7,028 bases of DNA from an uncultured Bacteroidales bacterium (GCA_905236405.1 CAJOQB010000149.1:1-7028), one strand, 5' to 3'. Shown: positions 1 to 6,143, counted from the stretch's first letter. The notes: a model not told the origin generated them from the sequence alone. Numbers and translations are program-made.

Positions 1-460
1 TCAGCAGTTCCCGTGGTGCGTCGTGCAGCCCATAGTCGCGTAGCGAACGACAATGATCCATGATGGCTACTCGGTGGGGGAAGGTCACATCGGTGGGGGA
101 ATAGTGTGCCACGTTGACCAAGAAATCGCTGATGTCGTACATCTTGTCGGCAAGCCGTCGGCACTCGTTGTGCGATGCTGTGTTGAAGAACAGTTCGCTA
201 AAATAGCGTTTGGCATAGGCAACGTCGCCGCTGCCGCACGACACCACCCATTCGCAGTCGCGATAGGCATTGATTATCCTTTGTCCCAACTCCTTTGCTC
301 CTTCGCGGTCACCTGCCATGTAGAGCGTCTGCCCCGAGTCGGTCATTTGGTCGGGACAGAAACAAGTATACCCCAGTCGTCGGAGCAGCCCCACCATTTT
401 GATTCCTGTCTGGGGGCAAAATTGGTCGACACAAGCGGGGATGAAGATGCCTACTTTCAT
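1..460 (-). CDS. LutA/YkgE-like (Fe-S)-oxidoreductase subunit homologue, C-terminus outside the window
   Basis: About 153 residues are visible, starting MKVGIFIPACVDQF; the gene continues past the left edge. The pattern resembles LutA, the CCG-domain (PF02754) subunit of the LutABC L-lactate oxidation complex, and related heterodisulfide reductase proteins: an N-terminal VDQF, a Gly-Gln core at 43-44, 'YDISDFLVNV' at 108-117, and 'DHCRSLRDYGL' at 135-145, followed by PRELL. It is odd that the family's CCGQP motif reads D41-S42-G43-Q44-T45 here, and that the usual PSGSC region (72-84) has Asp79 where the cysteine belongs. Other cysteines are present (10, 15, 33, 35, 69, 75, 100, 137). Iron-sulfur binding as in LutA is therefore doubtful, and this may be a divergent paralogue. 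An in-frame ATG at 475 would add five residues (MDDKR); I chose 460 because it matches the family start and follows an AAAAGA stretch. Family assignment is fairly firm, function is not. The lutB and lutC partners are not visible. Confidence 0.78.
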   Translation of the reverse strand, partial: MKVGIFIPACVDQFCPQTGIKMVGLLRRLGYTCFCPDQMTDSGQTLYMAGDREGAKELGQRIINAYRDCEWVVSCGSGDVAYAKRYFSELFFNTASHNECRRLADKMYDISDFLVNVAHYSPTDVTFPHRVAIMDHCRSLRDYGLHDAPRELL

Positions 461-509
461 TCTTTTATCGTCCATCGAGTTAATAGTTAGCCATGTAGAT
501 AATAAAATG

Positions 510-541
510 CAAAAATAATAAAAATTATTGTACTTTTGCAA
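510..541 (-). promoter_or_regulatory. Candidate Bacteroidetes promoter for the LutA-like gene
   Basis: Read on the minus strand, 510-517 is TATTTTTG, a full match to the Bacteroidetes -7 box TAnnTTTG. A TTG lies at 539-541, 21 nt upstream. Transcription would start near 503, giving a leader of roughly 30-45 nt before the start at 475 or 460. The region is very A/T rich, so a chance match is possible. Confidence 0.45.
531..538 (+). promoter_or_regulatory. Candidate -7 box for the PrsW-like gene
   Basis: TACTTTTG matches the Bacteroidetes -7 consensus TAnnTTTG and lies 29 nt upstream of the ATG at 568. No good TTTG -33 element is seen at the expected distance (about 507-512). It overlaps the upstream part of the divergent promoter for the LutA-like gene, so the two transcripts probably share this short control region. 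Confidence 0.5.
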
Positions 542-567
542 AAATAAAACAAAGAGAAATTGTTGTC

Positions 568-1392
568 ATGGATTCAATCTTGCTCGCCATTGCCATTCTT
601 CCTGTCCTGATTTTGGGCTTCTATATCAATACGCAGGACAAGTTTCAAAAGGAACCTTTCGGGATGATTCTGAAAGCCTTTTTCTTCGGTGCCCTCTCCA
701 TCCTCCCCGCCATCTTCATGGAGTCGGTGCTAAGTGAATACACTCCCACGGGAATGCCGGTGCTGGAAGGGGCGTATACTGGTTATGTGGTGGCTGGGTT
801 CAGCGAGGAGTTGTGCAAATTCCTTATGCTCTCGTGGGCGATATGGAGAAATCGCTATTTCGACGAGTATTTCGACGGCATCGTATATGCAGCCTTCGTT
901 TCGCTGGGCTTTGCCTGTTTCGAGAACATCAGTTATGTCTTCGGGCAAGAGACCTATGCCTCTGCACTCGTCACGGGCTCGGTGCGTGCTGTGCTCTCGG
1001 TGCCTGGTCATTTCCTCTTTGGCGTCACGATGGGTTACTACTTTGCATTGGCCAAGTTCCAACCCGAAAAGCGTTTCGTCAACTTGCTTAAGGCAGTCTT
1101 TTACCCGGCCTTGCTTCACGGCACTTTCGATGCCCTCCTGATGATTCCTGAGAATATAGGCCAAGGGGCTGCCGTTATCACTATTGGACTCTTTGTTATG
1201 TTCATCCTTTTCGACATCCGTCTGTGGAAGATTGCCTCGCGTCGGCTCCGTCATCTGCAGGAGCTCTCCTCCAAACAAGCCTCCGAGCAGACCCAAAACG
1301 ACTCCTTTGATGACAGTGAGACGTGGACGTCAGACCATCACGACCCTGAACTGGGCGGTGGTAAATCGTTGGAACAGTTGAACTGGGACTAA
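568..1392 (+). CDS. PrsW-family glutamic intramembrane protease
   Basis: This 274-residue protein is a multi-pass membrane protein with the PrsW (PF13367) signatures. EELCK (80-84) is the EExxK motif with the proposed catalytic glutamates. A membrane segment ends in GFACFEN (114-120). His148 lies in VPGHFLFG and His184 in LLHGTFD. Hydrophobic stretches near 4-20, 34-52, 72-92, 104-124, 140-162, 174-192 and 198-218 suggest about seven membrane segments. In Bacillus, PrsW cleaves the anti-sigma factor RsiW; in Bacteroidota the substrate is generally unknown and no anti-sigma gene is visible here. After residue 222 there is a basic stretch (RRLRH) and then about 45 hydrophilic residues rich in Ser, Gln, Asp and Glu, probably an exposed, disordered tail beyond the core domain. 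The ATG at 568 starts directly with a hydrophobic segment and follows an A-rich stretch, with no Shine-Dalgarno, as is normal for the phylum. It is probably monocistronic: the tRNA downstream has its own promoter. Confidence 0.9.
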   Translation: MDSILLAIAILPVLILGFYINTQDKFQKEPFGMILKAFFFGALSILPAIFMESVLSEYTPTGMPVLEGAYTGYVVAGFSEELCKFLMLSWAIWRNRYFDEYFDGIVYAAFVSLGFACFENISYVFGQETYASALVTGSVRAVLSVPGHFLFGVTMGYYFALAKFQPEKRFVNLLKAVFYPALLHGTFDALLMIPENIGQGAAVITIGLFVMFILFDIRLWKIASRRLRHLQELSSKQASEQTQNDSFDDSETWTSDHHDPELGGGKSLEQLNWD

Positions 1393-1407
1393 CTTCACTA
1401 ACTTGTA

Positions 1408-1454
1408 GGAAAAGATACACTTGTTTTTTCTCTTTTCCAAAACCACAAGTGGTT
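1408..1454 (+). terminator. Weak hairpins downstream of the PrsW-like gene, possible terminator
   Basis: Shortly after the stop at 1392, GGAAAAGA (1408-1415) can pair with TCTTTTCC (1431-1438) around a 15-nt loop. It is followed by a small perfect inverted repeat, AACCAC/GTGGTT (1441-1454). Neither is followed by a clean T run, so this is only a possible 3' end for the prsW-like transcript. The rest of 1393-1510 shows no gene. Confidence 0.25.
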
Positions 1455-1512
1455 GGTTCTTCTGAAAGATTGTTTCTTTAAATAATTGTCATTCATTGAA
1501 AAGAAAAATAAA

Positions 1513-1544
1513 TTTGGTGGGTATAAAAAAAAGACATATCTTTG
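1513..1544 (+). promoter_or_regulatory. Promoter of the tRNA-Ala gene
   Basis: TTTG at 1513-1516 (-33 element), a 20-nt spacer and TATCTTTG at 1537-1544 (-7 element) give a near-ideal Bacteroidetes housekeeping sigma promoter. The start would fall near 1550, about 17 nt before the mature tRNA 5' end, so the tRNA gene does not depend on read-through from the upstream gene. Confidence 0.8.
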
Positions 1545-1566
1545 CACCCGATTTTGAAAAACCAAT

Positions 1567-1640
1567 GGGGTATTAGCTCAGGTGGCTAGAGCGTTTGACT
1601 GGCAGTCAAAAGGTCATGAGTTCGACTCTCATATACTCCA
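1567..1640 (+). tRNA. tRNA-Ala (anticodon GGC)
   Basis: A full 74-nt cloverleaf folds by eye. The acceptor stem GGGGTAT (1567-1573) pairs with ATACTCC (1633-1639). The D stem is GCTC/GAGC (1576-1579, 1589-1592). The anticodon stem TTTGA/TCAAA encloses the loop CTGGCAG (1599-1605), so the anticodon is GGC (1601-1603), reading GCC alanine codons. The T stem ATGAG/CTCAT encloses TTCGACT. The third acceptor pair is G-U, the G3:U70 identity signal of alanyl-tRNA synthetase, and the discriminator base is A1640; both support alanine. The 3' CCA is not encoded (CAG follows) and must be added after transcription. It has its own promoter and terminator and is a single-tRNA unit within this window. Confidence 0.97.
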
Positions 1641-1643
1641 CAG

Positions 1644-1670
1644 AAGAGGCTCAGTTGAGTCTCTTTTTTT
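1644..1670 (+). terminator. Rho-independent terminator of the tRNA-Ala unit
   Basis: Four bases after the tRNA, 1645-1652 (AGAGGCTC) pairs with 1657-1664 (GAGTCTCT) with one G-T pair and a 4-nt loop (AGTT), followed directly by a run of T to 1670. The short gap implies the primary transcript is little longer than the tRNA itself. Confidence 0.85.
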
Positions 1671-1692
1671 GTCCATTACACCGAAAAGAAAC

Positions 1693-1726
1693 AAAGCTGG
1701 ATCTGGCAGATGTCAGACCCAGCTTT
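1693..1726 (-). terminator. Hairpin terminator of the secreted protease gene, possibly bidirectional
   Basis: AAAGCTGG (1693-1700) pairs with CCAGCTTT (1719-1726), and TCTG (1702-1705) pairs with CAGA (1714-1717), separated by a single mismatch and closed by an 8-nt loop. On the minus strand, the direction of the protease gene whose stop is at 1754-1756, the stem is followed by a T-rich tract (TTTGTTTCTTTT). On the plus strand it also ends in Ts, so it could back up the tRNA terminator and separate the two convergent units. Confidence 0.8.
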
Positions 1727-1753
1727 TTGAGTTATCGACGTTGTGTCGAGCGT

Positions 1754-4700
1754 TTACTTGATGATAAGTTTGCGAACGGCAGTGGTGCCGTCGGAGGTGA
1801 TGTGGAGGAAGTAGGCACCTCGGTTCAGTTGGCTGATGTCGATGGTGCTGTTCTCTTCGGTAACGGAATATGTGGCAACAGTGCGGCCTATCATATCGAC
1901 AACAGTCACAGTGGCTTGTTCAACGCCAGAGATTGTTACTGCGTTGGTGGCAGGATTGGGATAGACAATCCACATGTCGCTCTCGATATCGTCGATGCCG
2001 TTGGTGTTGGAGAAGGTGGCGATATAGGTGGCGTTGCCTGTCACGGTGATGGTGCGTGTGGCTTCGGTGTTGCCGTCGTTCCATTGCAGGAAGTCGTGTC
2101 CGCTGTAGGGCAGGGCACGGATGGTGACCGAGGAGCCGGCATCGTAGGTGCCACCGCCAGTGACGTTGCCCCAAGAGTCGTTGTTGGCAAGCACCGTGAT
2201 GGTGTAACGTTGTATTTGCTCGAAGTAGGCGGTAAAGGTGGTGTTGCCTGTCACGGTGATGGTGCGAGTGGCACTGGTGTTGCCGTCGTTCCAGTGGGTG
2301 AAGCGATAGCCGTTGTTGGCAGTGGCGTTGATGGTCACCGTGCTGCCAGCGTTGTAGGTGCCGCCACCTGTGACGCTGCCCATGGCGGCATCGGCACTCT
2401 GTACGGTGATGGTGTACTGTTGGACGGCCGATGCGGTGATGGAGATGTTGTCGAGCAGCATCCAGTACACATCGGTTACATTCCAGTGGCGGAAAGCGAT
2501 ATAGACATTCTGTCCGGCATAGGCACTGAGGTCGATGGTGTGGGTGACCTCGTTGGCGGTATTCATGGTGTACTGTTGCAGCATGGTGAAGTTGGAGGGA
2601 GCGGTGCCGGTGGTGGAGACGAAGACTCCATAGTGCTCGTCGTAGTAATTGGTGTCTATTGCTGAAACCGACCAGGAGAGAGCATAGTTGTATCCATTGG
2701 AAAATTCAATCATTGGGCTGATGAACCAGTTGTCGGGGGAGAGGGCTCCGATGTTGTTGATATAGGAGGCCGAGGCAATCTTGCCATCCACCACGTCGGT
2801 TGTCCAAGAGTAGCCGTCGTTGTCGGCATCGAGGATTGTCCAGCAGTTGACCTGCGAGAGGTCGTTCTCCTCGAAGGTGAGGGTGTAGGGGAATGTGGTG
2901 ATGTTGTTGCAACCGATTACCGAGACACTCAAGGTGTCGTGGCTGCTGCCGTAGCTGTTGGTAGCAGTGGCAATGACGTTGTAGGTGCCAGGTGTGCTCC
3001 ATGTAGCCGTAGCGGTGTTGCCAGTAGCGGTGGAGGGAGTGGCACCGCTGAGTGTCCAAGTGATTGAGGCACCTGATGTGGCAGTGGCGGTGAAGGTGGT
3101 GGCTGTGCCGGTCGATGTGTTGGTGGGGCCGCTGACAACCACTGTCGGTGCAGGCAGTTGGGGAACGGTCTGTGATGTAATGGCCTTTATCAGCCATGAG
3201 TTGACTAACGAGGAGGCAACTTGTTGCAGATGGCTCCAAGAGACACCGTCGACCGAAATCCAGTCGCTATTGGTATTGTTGGCATAGGAGCATGCGGAAG
3301 CAGGGTATTCCACATTGGTGCTATGGAAAGTAATCCACAGGTTCTGTGTCGAGGTGATGGGGAAGGTGGCGTCTAACAGTATTTCCTGCCAACCCAGTTG
3401 CGAACTGGAGAAGACAGCGGTCTGGGTATGGGACAGCGTACCAGGGGCGGTGGTGCCGCCAGTGTAGATGTCGAGGACATAGGTGCCTGCATAGCCAACA
3501 TACAGCAGCACACTCTTGAGGTAGTTGTGTCCGCTGAGCAGGGTGGGGACGAGACTGATGCCCCAGTATACTTCGCCTGCTGTGCCCGTGCCGATGGCAC
3601 TGTTGAACGAGTTGGTGCCGCAGTACGAGAGGGTGTCGTTAGCGGCTGGTGTGCTGTTGGCTGCAAAGTAGGCGGTGTAGGTAGCGTCACCCGTCACGGT
3701 GATGGTGCGGGGATTGCTGGTGTTGCCGTCCTGCCATTGGGTGAAGTGGTAACCGCTGTTGGCTGTGGCGGTGAGGGTGGCGGTGCTGCCGTTAGTGTAG
3801 GAGCCGCCGCCGGTGACGCTGCCCATCGTGGTCGAGGAGGGTACAGCAGTGATGGTGTAGGTGGTGGTGTTGCCCAGCACGGCACGCATCATCCACGAAT
3901 AGTAGTAACCCCAATAGGTGATGGGTGTCCAAGAACTGCCTGTGCTGGAATAGTAGCAACTGTTTTCATTGCCACCGTAGTAGGAAACGGGACCCGCATA
4001 GTTGGCATTGCTGGAGCCGATAATCCAAAGGGTCTGTGTGCTGTCGAGTGACACGGGTTGCGTGAAGGGTATCGACACCCATTGCTCCGAGCCGGTAAGG
4101 GAAACCGTCTGTGATGTAACGAGCGTCGAGGGCGACGTGGTGCCTCCTTTGTATACATAGAAGGTGTAGTTGCTGGAACGCAGGTCGTAGAAGAGTATCT
4201 CGTTCAATGTGGAATGACCACTGAAGTCCGATGGGAGATACTTGGTGGCGAAATAGGTGGTGTTCCCCGAGCTGTTGCCAAACGAGCTGGCTTGGTAGCC
4301 CCGTTCGTACTGCAGGGTGTCGGCATTGAGCGACACAAAGACAGGGGTGAGGGTGATGCTCCCGGAGGTGAACACTCTGCGAGGGTTGAAGTAGCATCCG
4401 TCGCTCCATTGGCTGAAACGGTAGCCGCTGTTGGCGGTGGCCAACAGGGTGGCGGTGTCGCCAAAGGTGTAGGAGCCCGTGCCCGTTACGGTGCCGTTGG
4501 AGGCTGCAGCCGTGACGGTGACCGACGAGGGTGTGGTGGTTCGCGGTTGGATGCCGAGAACGACTTTCTGTTTGAGGTTATAGCTGCTGGTGTAGTTGCC
4601 GCCCGCACCGCTGCCCGAGGGATTCAGGGCGGTGATGGGATAGTAGCCGTCGCAATAGCCGCCCCATCCCCAGTTGAAATGGAAATAGCCGCTGTTGTTA

Positions 4701-5704
4701 TAACCGTCGCAGACAAAAGAATGTCCGCCCGACACATCGCGACCCGAATAGAGGATGGGACGTCCAGCATCGAGTTCGTCGCGAAGCAGTTCCGACCATT
4801 CATAGGTGGAATGACCTTCGCGAATGGCGGTATGGATGGTGTTGCTGTAGCCGAAATAGAACATCAGTGCATTTTCGGCACAGATTGATGTGAGATATCC
4901 AGACGAGTTGGTTACGGCACTGCTCGACGAAGGACCATAGTCCATTTCGACCGACACGCCGCAGTGGTACATTAGCGTGGCGACAGCGGTTTTCTGTGTG
5001 GCACTGCTGCTCGAACTTAAGCTGGTAGGCATCGACGACCACTGATAGGTGGTGTTGGCAAAGTTGGCGCTCAGTGTGCCATAGGTGTTGTGAGTATAGG
5101 AGTGGCTTCCTGTGCCCGTGGTGGGGTGGTTCCATTTCTTCATGATTTGGGCCATAGCGGTGGCAACGCAGCCCGTCAGCGTGTGTCCGTTGTATGACGA
5201 CGAGGCATCGGAGGGACACAGGTTGTTATAGTAGGAAGTCTGGTTCCATGTGGTGCTCACCATCGGCGACACGGTCGTCTCATAGGGTGGGTTGGAGGGG
5301 TCTGTGCCCATCCAACGATCCCATTCCATCTGCACGTCGGGCAAGGCCGTCATCCCTTGTCGGATGCCCCAGGCAATCTCCTCGTCGAGACAGCGAAGCC
5401 AATAGGCAGCCTCGGGGTTAATGGTGTCGCCCAACCCGTGGAGAGTGGAGTATCCCAGAATGGGAGTGGCGATATCGTCGGCTGCCACTACGACAAATCC
5501 TTTGGCACCGATGACTTCAAAAAGGTAGAGGTGCTGGAATGTGGCACGATGGCCGACTGCTTCGATATTGGCGTTGCTGTTGGCTTGTCGCTGCCAGAAG
5601 TGTTCTGCCACCCGTTGGGCGGTAACCAGGTCCACAGGCTTGGCTGTGGCAGCAATACCGATTATCGCAAATGCAAAAAAGAGTATTAATTTTCTCATGA
5701 TCAA
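1754..5704 (-). CDS. Secreted multidomain C10 (streptopain/PrtT-type) cysteine protease with adhesin domains and T9SS sorting domain
   Basis: This 1316-residue protein starts with a signal peptide (about 1-21, cleavage probably after ATA). A Spi/C10-type propeptide follows (about 24-130, with LYLFEVIGAKGFVVVAADD at 59-77). In the C10 catalytic domain (about 145-385), the catalytic Cys is Cys179 in TGCVATAMAQIMK and the His is His328 in SGGHSFVCDGYN; FNWGWGG (343-349) carries Asn344/Trp345 of the family. Downstream are InlB-like repeats at about 394-456, 615-680, 1097-1161 and 1167-1231; two related beta-sandwich modules (478-612, 707-843); a PKD-like domain (854-931); a cleaved-adhesin domain (about 936-1092); and a type A T9SS sorting domain (about 1244-1316, YPNP near 1248, ending RKLIIK). 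It should cross the inner membrane by Sec and the outer membrane by T9SS, then be anchored or released. It is clearly longer than interpain A (about 870 residues). Met3 (5698) is an equally good start. The catalytic residues look intact. Confidence 0.93.
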   Translation of the reverse strand: MIMRKLILFFAFAIIGIAATAKPVDLVTAQRVAEHFWQRQANSNANIEAVGHRATFQHLYLFEVIGAKGFVVVAADDIATPILGYSTLHGLGDTINPEAAYWLRCLDEEIAWGIRQGMTALPDVQMEWDRWMGTDPSNPPYETTVSPMVSTTWNQTSYYNNLCPSDASSSYNGHTLTGCVATAMAQIMKKWNHPTTGTGSHSYTHNTYGTLSANFANTTYQWSSMPTSLSSSSSATQKTAVATLMYHCGVSVEMDYGPSSSSAVTNSSGYLTSICAENALMFYFGYSNTIHTAIREGHSTYEWSELLRDELDAGRPILYSGRDVSGGHSFVCDGYNNSGYFHFNWGWGGYCDGYYPITALNPSGSGAGGNYTSSYNLKQKVVLGIQPRTTTPSSVTVTAAASNGTVTGTGSYTFGDTATLLATANSGYRFSQWSDGCYFNPRRVFTSGSITLTPVFVSLNADTLQYERGYQASSFGNSSGNTTYFATKYLPSDFSGHSTLNEILFYDLRSSNYTFYVYKGGTTSPSTLVTSQTVSLTGSEQWVSIPFTQPVSLDSTQTLWIIGSSNANYAGPVSYYGGNENSCYYSSTGSSWTPITYWGYYYSWMMRAVLGNTTTYTITAVPSSTTMGSVTGGGSYTNGSTATLTATANSGYHFTQWQDGNTSNPRTITVTGDATYTAYFAANSTPAANDTLSYCGTNSFNSAIGTGTAGEVYWGISLVPTLLSGHNYLKSVLLYVGYAGTYVLDIYTGGTTAPGTLSHTQTAVFSSSQLGWQEILLDATFPITSTQNLWITFHSTNVEYPASACSYANNTNSDWISVDGVSWSHLQQVASSLVNSWLIKAITSQTVPQLPAPTVVVSGPTNTSTGTATTFTATATSGASITWTLSGATPSTATGNTATATWSTPGTYNVIATATNSYGSSHDTLSVSVIGCNNITTFPYTLTFEENDLSQVNCWTILDADNDGYSWTTDVVDGKIASASYINNIGALSPDNWFISPMIEFSNGYNYALSWSVSAIDTNYYDEHYGVFVSTTGTAPSNFTMLQQYTMNTANEVTHTIDLSAYAGQNVYIAFRHWNVTDVYWMLLDNISITASAVQQYTITVQSADAAMGSVTGGGTYNAGSTVTINATANNGYRFTHWNDGNTSATRTITVTGNTTFTAYFEQIQRYTITVLANNDSWGNVTGGGTYDAGSSVTIRALPYSGHDFLQWNDGNTEATRTITVTGNATYIATFSNTNGIDDIESDMWIVYPNPATNAVTISGVEQATVTVVDMIGRTVATYSVTEENSTIDISQLNRGAYFLHITSDGTTAVRKLIIK
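2012..2206 (-). repeat. InlB-like (B-repeat) unit 4 of the protease
   Basis: Residues 1167-1231. The shared pattern is YTITV...G.VTGGGTY.AGS.VTI.A....GH/YxFxxWxDGNT.ATRTITVTGN.TY.A.F, as in divergent InlB B-repeat domains (PF18998-like). It is closest to the unit directly upstream in the protein, at 70 codons spacing, with a 24-base identical block at 2033-2056 and 2243-2266. Confidence 0.8.
2222..2416 (-). repeat. InlB-like (B-repeat) unit 3 of the protease
   Basis: Residues 1097-1161, with the pattern GSVTGGGTYNAGS...NNGYRFTHWNDGNTSATRTITVTGN. With unit 4 it forms a tandem pair between the cleaved-adhesin domain and the T9SS sorting domain, probably a spacer stalk between adhesin and anchor. 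Confidence 0.8.
3176..3586 (-). repeat. Second copy of a duplicated beta-sandwich module in the protease
   Basis: Residues about 707-843. It shares with residues 478-612 the ordered pattern SGHxxL...YxGGTTxPxTLxxxQT...W...TQxLWI...SxN..YxxP/S and a final W(M/L)xxA. I do not recognise a named family with certainty; the pattern resembles Bacteroidetes surface carbohydrate- or protein-binding beta-sandwiches. Confidence 0.65.
3665..3862 (-). repeat. InlB-like (B-repeat) unit 2 of the protease
   Basis: Residues about 615-680, with GSVTGGGSYTNGSTATLTA and GYHFTQWQDGNTSNPRTITV. It sits directly before the second beta-sandwich module, just as unit 1 precedes the first. Confidence 0.75.
3869..4273 (-). 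repeat. First copy of the duplicated beta-sandwich module in the protease
   Basis: Residues about 478-612, containing SGHSTL, YKGGTTSPSTL, TQTLWI and a final WMMRAVL. It aligns along its length with residues 707-843, but the copies are well diverged, so the duplication is old. Aromatic residues, mainly Tyr and Trp, are dense near its end (YWGYYYSW, 597-604). Confidence 0.65.
4337..4525 (-). repeat. InlB-like (B-repeat) unit 1 of the protease, the most diverged copy
   Basis: Residues about 394-456 keep G.VTGTGSYTFGDTATL and GYRFSQWSDG but lose the ITVTG end. It directly follows the catalytic domain, after the IQPR linker near 385-388. Confidence 0.6.
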
Positions 5705-5730
5705 TGATGTTTAGAATATGATAGGATTTG

Positions 5731-5764
5731 CAAACATACACAAAAAAGTTCGATTCGATACAAA
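5731..5764 (-). promoter_or_regulatory. Promoter of the secreted protease gene
   Basis: On the minus strand TATGTTTG (5731-5738) matches the TAnnTTTG -7 box, and TTTG (5761-5764) sits 22 nt upstream as a -33 element, slightly wide spacing. Transcription would start near 5725, leaving a leader of only about 20-27 nt. Two other TAnnTTTG matches upstream on the same strand (5793-5800, 5844-5851) lack a proper -33 element and are weaker candidates. Confidence 0.6.
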
Positions 5765-6047
5765 AACGGATGAAAAAAGTTGACAACGTATTCAAAAATA
5801 ATGCTCATAACCTTTTGACTGGTATCTATTTCAAAATATGAGGCAAAGATACGAACAATATCCGACGCTCTAAAATCGAGATGGTTATATAACTCTCTTG
5901 TTGCTGAAACAGCGTGTTGTCCGCCCCGATTTTTTTGACGAACGACCCCAAAAAGGCACAAACAAACGGGGATTATCAATTGCTATTCATGAAAAATCGA
6001 GCCGTCATCCGTATGCCGTTGTTGGGTGGGTGTCACCTTAAGGGAAA
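5765..6047. other. Intergenic stretch without a recognised gene
   Basis: No convincing gene is seen on either strand between the protease promoter and the 11-bp repeats. It holds a perfect 10-bp palindrome GTTATATAAC (5884-5893) inside a longer imperfect dyad (5878-5899), a small GCTG-AAA-CAGC hairpin (5903-5913) with a T run some 15 nt later, and CCTTAAGG (6036-6043). A 26-codon frame (5989-6069, MKNRAVIRMPLLGG...) has no supporting evidence. Some of this may be control sequence for the divergent protease and ATPase genes. Confidence 0.5.
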
Positions 6048-6080
6048 GTCAAAGGTAAGTCAAGGTTAGGTCAAAGGAAG
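6048..6080 (+). repeat. Three tandem 11-bp direct repeats upstream of the ATPase gene
   Basis: GTCAAAGGTAA (6048-6058), GTCAAGGTTAG (6059-6069) and GTCAAAGGAAG (6070-6080) follow each other without gaps. All start GTCAA, and the unit is close to one helical turn. They lie about 60-95 bp upstream of the likely transcription start of the ATPase gene, a typical place for activator binding. No regulator can be named. Confidence 0.7.
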
Positions 6081-6127
6081 AAACACAAAAATTTTTTAGT
6101 TTTTTTTCGTTGATTAAAAAATGTTTG

Positions 6128-6135
6128 TATTTTTG
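6128..6135 (+). promoter_or_regulatory. Candidate -7 box for the ATPase gene
   Basis: TATTTTTG fits TAnnTTTG and lies 43 nt before the ATG at 6179, giving a start near 6142. The -33 region (about 6104-6108) is a T tract without a clear TTTG, which suggests a weak or activator-dependent promoter and fits with the repeats upstream. Confidence 0.55.
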
Positions 6136-6143
6136 CAATCACA

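Noticed and set aside
53..490. Open frame of 145 codons on the plus strand at the left edge
   Set aside because: The opposite strand encodes the recognisable LutA-like protein across the same bases; this frame is its shadow.
1595..2665. Long open frame (356 codons) on the plus strand opposite the protease
   Set aside because: It starts inside the tRNA and lies antisense to the protease's adhesin and InlB-like repeats. Its Gly/Val-rich product mirrors Thr/Ser/Gly-rich codons of the real gene, and it matches no family I know.
4270..4600. Possible frameshift or domain break after the catalytic domain of the protease
   Set aside because: The minus-strand frame is continuous and the InlB-like unit and beta-sandwich follow in order; unit 1 is simply diverged.
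3398..4888. Further antisense frames (3398-4051 and 4214-4888, plus strand) opposite the protease
   Set aside because: They have the same low-complexity Gly/Val/Ala composition caused by codon use in the minus-strand gene, which shows a continuous and well-supported domain series there.
5926..5972. CCCCG...CGGGG pair in the intergenic region, considered as a terminator or riboswitch stem
   Set aside because: The arms are only 5 bp with a loop of about 35-40 nt and there is no supporting internal structure.
5701..5979. 92-codon minus-strand frame upstream of the protease
   Set aside because: It overlaps the protease promoter and start, shows no family pattern, and its composition fits translated A/T-rich intergenic DNA.
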